DNA of 5,245 bases from Dehalococcoidia bacterium. Its GTDB lineage: Bacteria; Chloroflexota; Dehalococcoidia; Dehalococcoidales; RBG-16-60-22. Below are positions 1 to 4,524 of this stretch, piece by piece. Location of the stretch: contig JAUWBK010000090.1 in NCBI GenBank assembly GCA_030605045.1, positions 1 through 5,245 of the forward strand. Reading direction: 5' to 3'. Position 1 is the first letter of the stretch, and each line of letters begins with the position of its first letter. A model generated the notes under the pieces. That model was not told the origin of the DNA and searched no databases. It saw only the letters and a program-made list of their open reading frames with translations. The position numbers and the translations under genes were made by a program.

Positions 1-74
1 TTGCTGAGAGAGGTAACCACCTCCCTACTTTTACCCACTGCTGTCTCAATGAGAACAAAAGCTTTGGCTGCCAT
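1..74 (-). CDS. Lrp/AsnC ligand-binding (RAM) domain protein, N-terminal part
   Basis: The minus strand reads ATG at 74-72 and stays open for 24 codons to the left edge, giving MAAKAFVLIETAVGKSREVV and then TSLS. The pattern 'KAFVLIET..GK..EVV' is typical of small stand-alone Lrp/AsnC ligand-binding (RAM) domain proteins of about 75-80 residues. These lack the DNA-binding helix-turn-helix of full Lrp regulators; the fold begins with this beta strand followed by a helix. An excellent ribosome-binding site, GGAGGTG (87-81), lies 6 nt before the ATG, and a consensus promoter lies further upstream, so the start is secure. Stand-alone RAM proteins are thought to bind amino acids or other small effectors and may associate with larger Lrp-type proteins, but the role here is unknown. 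The gene is divergent from the acyl-CoA dehydrogenase operon. Only about a third of the expected protein is visible, so the family call rests on a short stretch. Confidence 0.72.
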   Translation of the reverse strand, partial: MAAKAFVLIETAVGKSREVVTSLS

Positions 75-80
75 CGAATT

Positions 81-87
81 CACCTCC
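81..87 (-). promoter_or_regulatory. Ribosome-binding site of the RAM-domain gene
   Basis: GGAGGTG on the minus strand, 6 nt before the ATG at 74. It is close to a perfect Shine-Dalgarno sequence and fixes the start of the divergent small gene. Confidence 0.8.
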
Positions 88-133
88 CTTTCTCCAAAAC
101 TACTTTGCTATTCTCCTAGGAGTACTCGGTAAT

Positions 134-150
134 CGGTAGTATAACCACCG
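134..150. promoter_or_regulatory. Possible operator over the minus-strand -10 box
   Basis: CGGTAGT (134-140) and ACCACCG (144-150) form an inverted repeat with 6 of 7 positions matching around a 3-bp centre. It covers the -10 box (138-143) of the minus-strand promoter, so a protein bound here would block transcription of the RAM-domain gene. The half-site core TCGGTA also occurs one turn short upstream (126-131 and 133-138) as a 7-bp-spaced direct repeat. No regulator is known; the site is inferred from symmetry and position alone and could be chance. Confidence 0.3.
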
Positions 151-166
151 AAATGGACTATGTCAA
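138..166 (-). promoter_or_regulatory. Sigma-70-type promoter for the RAM-domain gene
   Basis: On the minus strand the -35 box is TTGACA (166-161, exact consensus) and the -10 box is TATACT (143-138, 5 of 6), separated by 17 bp. Transcription would start near 131, giving a leader of about 57 nt before the ATG at 74. That leader contains the perfect 10-bp palindrome CTCCTAGGAG (113-122). The spacing and both hexamers agree with a strong housekeeping promoter. This is a prediction from sequence only. Confidence 0.72.
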
Positions 167-187
167 GATGTATTGTGGGTAGTCAGC

Positions 188-217
188 TTGACGAAAATAC
201 GTGGCTTTGCATATAAT
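188..217 (+). promoter_or_regulatory. Sigma-70-type promoter for the acyl-CoA dehydrogenase-etfBA operon
   Basis: The -35 box is TTGACG (188-193, 5 of 6) and the -10 box is TATAAT (212-217, exact consensus), with an 18-bp spacer. Transcription would begin near 224, leaving an untranslated leader of about 146 nt before the TTG start at 370. The -35 box lies 21 bp from the -35 box of the divergent promoter (161-166), so the two RNA polymerase sites are back to back and could share one regulator or compete. Confidence 0.75.
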
Positions 218-219
218 TT

Positions 220-246
220 AAGTTAACTTTCATTGGAAGTCAATGA
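220..246. promoter_or_regulatory. Two short inverted repeats at the predicted transcription start
   Basis: AAGTTAACTT (220-229) is a perfect 10-bp palindrome lying on the predicted start point of the plus-strand promoter. Directly after it, TCATTG (230-235) and CAATGA (241-246) form 6-bp arms around a 5-nt loop. The first is placed like a repressor operator; the second could be a second half of the same site or a small RNA hairpin at the 5' end of the leader. In AT-rich DNA such short symmetry can arise by chance. Confidence 0.3.
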
Positions 247-277
247 TTTCTAGAGTATCCTTCGTGGTAGTTGCCAA

Positions 278-302
278 AATATTAATTGCCTAGTTTAATA
301 TT
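278..302. promoter_or_regulatory. AT-rich inverted repeat in the operon leader
   Basis: AATATTAA (278-285) and TTAATATT (295-302) are perfect 8-bp arms around a 9-nt centre. The repeat lies in the predicted 146-nt leader between the promoter and the dehydrogenase gene. As RNA it would be a weak A-U hairpin without a following U-run, so it is not a terminator; as DNA it could be an operator. No known regulator motif is recognised. Confidence 0.35.
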
Positions 303-334
303 ATGACTATGGGAAGGTATTTAACTGACTCGGC

Positions 335-346
335 AGGTAATTACCT
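335..346. promoter_or_regulatory. 12-bp perfect palindrome just before the dehydrogenase ribosome-binding site
   Basis: AGGTAATTACCT is perfectly self-complementary over 12 bp and ends 10 nt before the Shine-Dalgarno sequence at 357-362. It is the longest perfect palindrome I found in the leader. It might be an operator or a roadblock site near the translation start; function is unknown. Confidence 0.35.
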
Positions 347-356
347 AACGAGGGGA

Positions 357-362
357 AGGGAG
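357..362 (+). promoter_or_regulatory. Ribosome-binding site that decides the TTG start of the dehydrogenase
   Basis: AGGGAG sits 7 nt before TTG at 370, with more purines (GAGGGGA) upstream. No ATG or GTG occurs in frame nearby; the first in-frame ATG is codon 42, inside the conserved N-terminal domain. The TTG therefore is the start, and the resulting N-terminus (MEYFLTEEQ) matches the family. Confidence 0.75.
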
Positions 363-369
363 TATTTTC

Positions 370-1527
370 TTGGAATATTTCTTAACTGAAGAGCAAAAGA
401 CAATCAAGAGCTTGGCCAGGAGGATTGCTGAAGAAAGGATTCTGCCGGTCAGGGCGGAGCTTGATGAAACCGAAGAGTTCCCCTGGGCGATAATGAAAGA
501 CCTGGCTGATGCTGACATGTTCCGTGTCTTTGTCCCGGAAGAATATGAGGGGTTGGGTGGTGGCTGTCTTGAGCTGTGCCTGGTGGTGGAAGAACTGAGC
601 CGGGTATGCAGCGCCATAGCAACTTGCTATGCGGTAAATGCCCTGGGTTCTTTTACCTTGATAGATTACGGGACTGAGGAACAGAGGCGGAAGTATCTTC
701 CCGATATTGCCGGTGGCAAGAAGCTGACTGCCTTTGCCGTAACCGAACCAACGGCAGGCAGTGATGTTAGCGCTATAAAGACAACCGCGGAAAAAGTTGA
801 AGGTGGCTATGTGCTTAATGGTACGAAGCAATTTATCACCAATGGCGGAGAAGCCGAGATATATACCGTTATTGCCCTGACCGATAAAGCTAGAGGTGTC
901 CGTGGTGCCAGTGCTATCTTAGTTGAGAAGGACACACCGGGCTTTTCTTTCGGCAAAAAAGAGAAAAAGATGGGCATCCGTGCTTCGGCGACGAGGGAGC
1001 TAATCTTCCGTAACTGCTTTGTCCCGGAGGAGAATTTGATCGCTAAGCCGGGTATGGGCTTTCTCCTGGCGATGAAGCTTTTTGACCATTCTCGGCCGGG
1101 GATAGGAGCTCAGGCAGTCGGTATTGCTCAGGGAGCTTTGGAAGTGGCGGTGGACTATACACGGCAGCGTATCCAGTTCGGTCAGCCCCTGATTTCGCTA
1201 CCGGTAGTCCAGGATATACTGGGTGAAATGGCCACCCAAGTTGAAGCGGCTCGGGCTTTGGTTTACGCGGCGGCCAGGATGGTTGATAGCGGTGCCAAGA
1301 AGGTTACCGAGGAATCAGCTATGGCCAAGGTCTTTGCCTCGGACGTAGCCATGAAGGTTACCACTGACGCGGTGCAGATTTGCGGTGGTACCGGCTATAT
1401 GCGGGATTTCCCGCTGGAGAAAATGATGCGGGATGCCAAAATCACCCAGATATACGAAGGTTCCAATCAAATCCTGAGAAATGCCATTGCCATTGAACTA
1501 AGGAAGAGAAAGGCGAGAACGGAATGA
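370..1527 (+). CDS. Acyl-CoA dehydrogenase (FAD-dependent, short/medium-chain type)
   Basis: This 385-residue protein is a full-length acyl-CoA dehydrogenase, the soluble FAD enzyme that interconverts acyl-CoA and trans-2-enoyl-CoA and exchanges electrons with electron-transferring flavoprotein. The N-terminal helical domain starts with the family-typical MEYFLTEEQK. The first family signature, AVTEPTAGSDVSA, is at residues 123-135 in the middle beta domain. The FAD-contacting RxQFG motif (RIQFG) is at 267-271, and the second signature begins at QICGGTGYMRD (336-346). The likely catalytic base is Glu363 in IYEGSNQI, the position used by medium- and short-chain dehydrogenases and butyryl-CoA dehydrogenase. 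It begins with TTG and overlaps etfB by ATGA, so translation of the pair is probably coupled. The chain length or nature of the substrate cannot be read from the sequence. Next to a ferredoxin-EtfA fusion, it may run as an enoyl-CoA reductase (like Bcd or CarC) rather than in beta-oxidation. Confidence 0.95.
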   Translation: MEYFLTEEQKTIKSLARRIAEERILPVRAELDETEEFPWAIMKDLADADMFRVFVPEEYEGLGGGCLELCLVVEELSRVCSAIATCYAVNALGSFTLIDYGTEEQRRKYLPDIAGGKKLTAFAVTEPTAGSDVSAIKTTAEKVEGGYVLNGTKQFITNGGEAEIYTVIALTDKARGVRGASAILVEKDTPGFSFGKKEKKMGIRASATRELIFRNCFVPEENLIAKPGMGFLLAMKLFDHSRPGIGAQAVGIAQGALEVAVDYTRQRIQFGQPLISLPVVQDILGEMATQVEAARALVYAAARMVDSGAKKVTEESAMAKVFASDVAMKVTTDAVQICGGTGYMRDFPLEKMMRDAKITQIYEGSNQILRNAIAIELRKRKARTE

Positions 1528-2309
1528 ATGTTATTGTTTGCCTGAAGCAGGTTCCGGGCACCGCCCAGGTCAAGATTGACCCCGAGACCAATACCCTCAT
1601 CAGAGAGGGAATCGAAAATGTCATTAACCCTTTTGATACTTATGCCCTGGAGGAAGGGGTTCGATTAAAAGAACGGTTTGGCGGTAAGGTTACCGCGATG
1701 AGCATGGGGCCACCCCAAGCCGAAGGGGCACTGCGGGAAGCTGTTTCTCTGGGGGCGGATGAAGCCATTTTGTTAAGTGATAAAGCCTTTGCCGGTGCTG
1801 ATACCTGGGCGACTGCCTACACGCTGGCAAGTGCGGTGAACAAACTGGGGCAGTATGACATTATCATCTGTGGCCGGCAGACACTGGATGGAGATACGGG
1901 ACAGGTGGGGCCGGAGCTGTCGGAGATGCTGGAGGTACCATTCGTTGCCTATGTCAGCCGGATAGAAGAGATAGCTGACGGACAAATGCGAGTCCAGCGG
2001 ATGGTTGAGGAGGGGCATGAGGTTATTGAGGCACCCTTACCTACCGTAATCACGGTGGTAAAAGAGATTAATGTGCCCCGTCTTCCGTCGCTTCGTGGTA
2101 TTGTCAAGTCAAAGAGCGCCGTTATTCCGGTCTGGACGGTGCCGGACCTAGGTGTTGACCAGAGTAGGGTTGGCTTGGCCGGCTCCTTTACCAAAGTAAT
2201 CAAGGTATTCTTTCCCCAGAGAGTTTGCCAGGGTGAGATATTCCAGGGAGAGTTAGGAAATCAGGTAGAGTGCCTGATGGGCAAGTTGAAGGATGCCGGG
2301 CTAGTCTAG
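1524..2309 (+). CDS. etfB: Electron transfer flavoprotein subunit beta (EtfB)
   Basis: This is a complete EtfB of 261 residues, the usual family length. It opens with the typical MNVIVCLKQVPGT and has the nucleotide-binding segment CGRQTLDGDTGQVGP (116-130). The EtfB family signature is well matched at 157-177, with R159, E162, E163, E166 and P173 in place. EtfB binds AMP in classical Etf and a second FAD in bifurcating Etf. The DGDT..VGP form of the segment resembles anaerobic, FAD-binding EtfBs as I remember them rather than the mitochondrial DDDC form, which hints at, but does not prove, a second FAD. The ATG overlaps the dehydrogenase stop (ATGA), and only a weak AGG (1511-1513) lies upstream, so translation likely depends on coupling. 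EtfB should pair with the EtfA encoded 13 bp downstream. Confidence 0.95.
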   Translation: MNVIVCLKQVPGTAQVKIDPETNTLIREGIENVINPFDTYALEEGVRLKERFGGKVTAMSMGPPQAEGALREAVSLGADEAILLSDKAFAGADTWATAYTLASAVNKLGQYDIIICGRQTLDGDTGQVGPELSEMLEVPFVAYVSRIEEIADGQMRVQRMVEEGHEVIEAPLPTVITVVKEINVPRLPSLRGIVKSKSAVIPVWTVPDLGVDQSRVGLAGSFTKVIKVFFPQRVCQGEIFQGELGNQVECLMGKLKDAGLV

Positions 2310-2322
2310 AATTGGGGTAAGC

Positions 2323-3504
2323 ATGGGAATCCAAATTGACCTTGATAAATGTGTTGGCTGTGGTGATTGTGTACCAGTCTGCCCTTTTGGTTTGCTGGAA
2401 ATCGTCGATGATAAAGTTCAGCTGAAAGAAGGTTGTACCCTTTGTGGTGCCTGCCAGGAAGCTTGTGGCTATGAGGCAATACTCATTGAAGCCGTCTCTG
2501 AGGTTGAAGCAGTAAGCGATAGCCACCAGGGAATCTGGGTATTTGCCGAGCAGCGGAACGGCAAGTTGAAAGGCGTTGCCTATGAGCTACTGGCCAAGGG
2601 CAGAGAGCTGGCAAATACTCTGCAGACCGATTTAAGTGCCGTCTGCTTTGGCCACGGTATTGATGAAGTCAACCGGCTGATTGCCCATGGCGCGGATAAA
2701 GTCTACATGGTAGACAGCCCGGACTTGGCTATCAATCAAGAAGATTTGTATGCCCAGCAACTCATTGAGCTGATTCGACAACATAAGCCGGAAATAGTTC
2801 TGGCCGGGGCAACTTCACTGGGGCGTGCTTTTATTCCCCGAGTAGCGGCGATTCTAAAGACGGGACTTACCGCTGACTGCACCGGGCTTGACATTGATAC
2901 CGAGAACAGACTTCTCCGACAGACTCGTCCCACCTTTGGTGGTAATATCATGGCGACTATCATCTGCCAGACCAAGCGACCACAGATGTCAACCGTCCGC
3001 CCCCGCGTCTTTAAGAAGAATGAGCCAGATGAAAAGAGAAAGGGCCAGATAATCAAGGTGGACTTTAACCGCGAGAGCATCACCTCGAAGACGAAACTGC
3101 TCAACTTTGTCGAAGACCTTACCGAAACGGTCAAGATTGAGGAGGCGGATATTATTGTTTCGGGAGGCAGGGGACTGGGCAAGGCGGAAAATTTTCAGCT
3201 ATTAAGAGAACTGGCTTCAGTGATGGGCGCCGCGGTGGGTGCCTCACGAGCCGTGGTGGATGAAGGGTGGATTCCCTATTCCCATCAGGTCGGGCAGACG
3301 GGAAAGACGGTTTGTCCCAAGCTCTATATTGCCTGCGGTATATCCGGTGCTGTGCAGCACCTGGCAGGTATGCAGACCTCGGATATTATTGTCGCCATCA
3401 ATGACAACCCCAATGCCCCAATCTTTGAAGTGGCTACCTTTGGCATTGTCGGTGACCTGTTCAAGGTAGTGCCAATGCTGACGGAGAAGCTAAAGAACCA
3501 GTAG
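2323..3504 (+). CDS. etfA: Electron transfer flavoprotein subunit alpha with N-terminal 2[4Fe-4S] ferredoxin domain
   Basis: This 393-residue protein fuses a ferredoxin domain to a full EtfA (classical EtfA is about 310-330 residues). Residues 1-55 hold two CxxCxxCxxxC motifs: C10, C13, C16, C20 (followed by Pro) and C38, C41, C44, C48 (followed by Gly), enough for two [4Fe-4S] clusters. After a short Glu/Val linker, EtfA domain I begins at about residue 70 (IWVFAEQRNGKLKGVAYELL). The C-terminal FAD domain starts near 275, with SGGRGLGKAEN (280-290), GASRAV (306-311), QVGQTG (322-327) and the EtfA signature LYIACGISGAVQHLAG (334-349). Near the end it reads ATFGIVGDLF where ADYG is common. A GGGG ribosome-binding site (2314-2317) lies 5 nt before the ATG. 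The ferredoxin extension recalls CarE of the A. woodii caffeyl-CoA reductase complex and could pass electrons to or from the Etf flavins or an external ferredoxin. Domain content is certain; bifurcation is inferred. Confidence 0.95.
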   Translation: MGIQIDLDKCVGCGDCVPVCPFGLLEIVDDKVQLKEGCTLCGACQEACGYEAILIEAVSEVEAVSDSHQGIWVFAEQRNGKLKGVAYELLAKGRELANTLQTDLSAVCFGHGIDEVNRLIAHGADKVYMVDSPDLAINQEDLYAQQLIELIRQHKPEIVLAGATSLGRAFIPRVAAILKTGLTADCTGLDIDTENRLLRQTRPTFGGNIMATIICQTKRPQMSTVRPRVFKKNEPDEKRKGQIIKVDFNRESITSKTKLLNFVEDLTETVKIEEADIIVSGGRGLGKAENFQLLRELASVMGAAVGASRAVVDEGWIPYSHQVGQTGKTVCPKLYIACGISGAVQHLAGMQTSDIIVAINDNPNAPIFEVATFGIVGDLFKVVPMLTEKLKNQ

Positions 3505-3518
3505 TTCAGTTCGAGTTC

Positions 3519-3570
3519 GGGGGCATTCCTCTACCTTCCCCGTTTCGGATTTCTCGCCCCCTATCGTTTT
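3519..3570 (+). terminator. Possible weak terminator after etfA
   Basis: GGGGGC (3519-3524) can pair with GCCCCC (3556-3561), enclosing a small CCG-TTT-CGG hairpin (3540-3548); an alternative pairing is CGGGG (3518-3522) with CCCCG (3538-3542). The 3' arm is followed by TATCGTTTT, a poor U-run, and the main loop is long (31 nt), so this is not a classic intrinsic terminator. Its place, 15 bp after the etfA stop and before a new promoter, is what supports it. Confidence 0.35.
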
Positions 3571-3624
3571 CCACAAAATTCATCATAGATAACAGAGCCT
3601 GCCACTACCAAACTCCTCATAAGG

Positions 3625-3654
3625 TTGCGGTAAATACGAGGCTTGACTTATAAT
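3625..3654 (+). promoter_or_regulatory. Promoter for the DUF177-rpmF-fabD cluster
   Basis: A perfect -10 box TATAAT (3649-3654) has a weak -35 match TTGCGG (3625-3630) 18 bp upstream. Transcription would start near 3661, about 30 nt before the DUF177 ATG. A TTGACT stands immediately before the -10 box (3643-3648), too close to serve as its -35. The position in the 186-bp gap between the two gene groups fits separate transcription of the housekeeping cluster. Confidence 0.5.
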
Positions 3655-3690
3655 AGATAGATTGAGCTTGGCTGGAGTGGAAGTGGTGCC

Positions 3691-4200
3691 ATGCAGATAA
3701 ATGTTTCTCAATTACTCAAGGAGCCTATAGGTTCATCCCGAAATTATGAGGTAAATGAGATTGTTGATGTTACCGGTGATGGCAGTGGTCGAAAGGTTCA
3801 GGGTGAGGTTAGGCTGTTACGTACCCATCGGGGTATCCTGATTCAGGGAGAACTGCAGGTTGAAGTTGAGCTTACCTGCAGTCGCTGCTTGTGCTTGTTT
3901 CATCGTCCGGTAACGATAAATTTTGAGGAGGAGTATCTTCCTACCATTGATGTCGCTAGTGGAGTTCCGTTACCGTCATCTGATGAGCCCAGCTCGTTTG
4001 TCATTGATGAGCATCATGTTATTGATTTAATCGAGGCGATACGTCAGTATACGCTGCTGGCGATACCGATGAAGCCACTTTGCCGGCAAGATTGTGCCGG
4101 GCTATACCAGGGTTGTGGTCACAATCTAAACCAGGGACCTTGTGATTGTCCACCGCAGGCAATTGACCCGCGCTGGTCTGAACTTAGTGAATTACTTTAG
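3691..4200 (+). CDS. yceD: DUF177/YceD-family protein (23S rRNA accumulation protein)
   Basis: This 169-residue protein has the DUF177 (YceD) layout. A beta-rich N-terminal half leads to the CSRCL motif (C63, C66), then an acidic stretch (FEEEYLP), a helix around IDLIEAIRQYTLLAIPMKPLC (111-131), and a C-terminal cysteine cluster (C131, C135, C142, C151, C153) with the family-typical GCGHNLN. In Escherichia coli YceD is linked to normal 23S rRNA levels, and the gene almost always precedes rpmF, as here. The usual C-terminal pattern, roughly GLCPxCG, reads GLYQGCG, so one cysteine, likely a metal ligand, is replaced by Tyr139. The ribosome-binding site is probably GGAAG (3679-3683), 7 nt before the ATG; no alternative start lies in frame just upstream. 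Family assignment is firm; the biochemical role is poorly known. Confidence 0.9.
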   Translation: MQINVSQLLKEPIGSSRNYEVNEIVDVTGDGSGRKVQGEVRLLRTHRGILIQGELQVEVELTCSRCLCLFHRPVTINFEEEYLPTIDVASGVPLPSSDEPSSFVIDEHHVIDLIEAIRQYTLLAIPMKPLCRQDCAGLYQGCGHNLNQGPCDCPPQAIDPRWSELSELL

Positions 4201-4233
4201 TTTGAGAAGGAAGGATAAAGGAACGAGTAGATT

Positions 4234-4428
4234 ATGGCTTTACCAAAAAGAAAGACAGCTAAAGCGCGCCGGGGTAAAAGGCGCAGTCATCTTGGCTTGA
4301 ATCCTCCCCAACTGGACTATTGCCCGCAGTGCCATAGTCCCAAGCTGCCTCATCATGTTTGTCCCATCTGTGGTAGCTATGCCGGTAGGGAAGTCATCGA
4401 GCTTGAGGGCCCGAAGAAGCCCGAATGA
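4234..4428 (+). CDS. rpmF: 50S ribosomal protein L32
   Basis: L32 is a small protein of the large ribosomal subunit. This 64-residue copy starts with the characteristic MALPKRKTAKARRGKRRSH, rich in Lys and Arg for rRNA contact. It then has a zinc ribbon with C30, C33, C43 and C46 (CPQC and CPIC) and the conserved end of the fold, YAGREVIEL. All four zinc ligands are present, so this is the zinc-binding (C+) form. A short acidic/basic tail (EGPKKPE) follows. It lies 33 bp after the DUF177 gene; purine-rich AAGGAAGGA (4207-4215) and AAAGGA (4217-4222, 11 nt from the ATG) are candidate ribosome-binding sites. The yceD-rpmF pairing is widely conserved and confirms both calls. Confidence 0.97.
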   Translation: MALPKRKTAKARRGKRRSHLGLNPPQLDYCPQCHSPKLPHHVCPICGSYAGREVIELEGPKKPE

Positions 4429-4524
4429 TGACTTATGGCACCGGATTAAAGGCTTTTTATTTTGTTCTTAATTTGGAGGAAGGCTAATTACCGCTTTTAA
4501 TAATTTCGGCAATAGAGGTTGGCT
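4429..4524 (+). other. Spacer between rpmF and fabD with an unused Shine-Dalgarno sequence
   Basis: The 96-bp gap is T-rich (CTTTTTATTTTG at 4453-4464) without a preceding GC hairpin, so I see no terminator, and rpmF and fabD are probably co-transcribed. A strong Shine-Dalgarno sequence, GGAGGA (4475-4480), has no ATG, GTG or TTG at a working distance. Only an ATT at 4487 fits; it opens a 16-codon frame that ends in TGA at 4535-4537, overlapping the internal ATG codon of fabD at 4534. Confidence 0.4.
4514..4518 (+). promoter_or_regulatory. Ribosome-binding site favouring the GTG start of fabD
   Basis: AGAGG lies 6 nt before GTG at 4525 but 15 nt before the in-frame ATG at 4534. The ideal spacing supports GTG as the start. 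An in-frame TAG at 4513-4515 blocks any longer extension; the only other candidate is TTG at 4519, which touches the site itself. Confidence 0.6.

Noticed and set aside
303..389. A 28-codon plus-strand frame (ATG at 303) overlapping the dehydrogenase start
   Set aside because: No Shine-Dalgarno precedes it and the product resembles nothing known. The overlap with the dehydrogenase start is readily explained by chance.
345..831. Minus-strand frames of 90 and 149 codons opposite the dehydrogenase
   Set aside because: They lie antisense to a certain gene, have low-complexity or unfamiliar products, and lack ribosome-binding sites.
1773..3182. Several minus-strand frames of 81-148 codons opposite etfB and etfA
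   Set aside because: They are antisense shadows of two well-supported genes, with no recognisable motifs.
3239..3469. A 76-codon plus-strand frame inside etfA
   Set aside because: It lies wholly within the conserved FAD domain of EtfA in another frame and shows no domain of its own.
3643..3671. TTGACT (3643-3648) as a -35 box
   Set aside because: No -10-like hexamer lies 16-18 bp downstream; the TATAAT that touches it is better used as a -10 with the weaker TTGCGG upstream.
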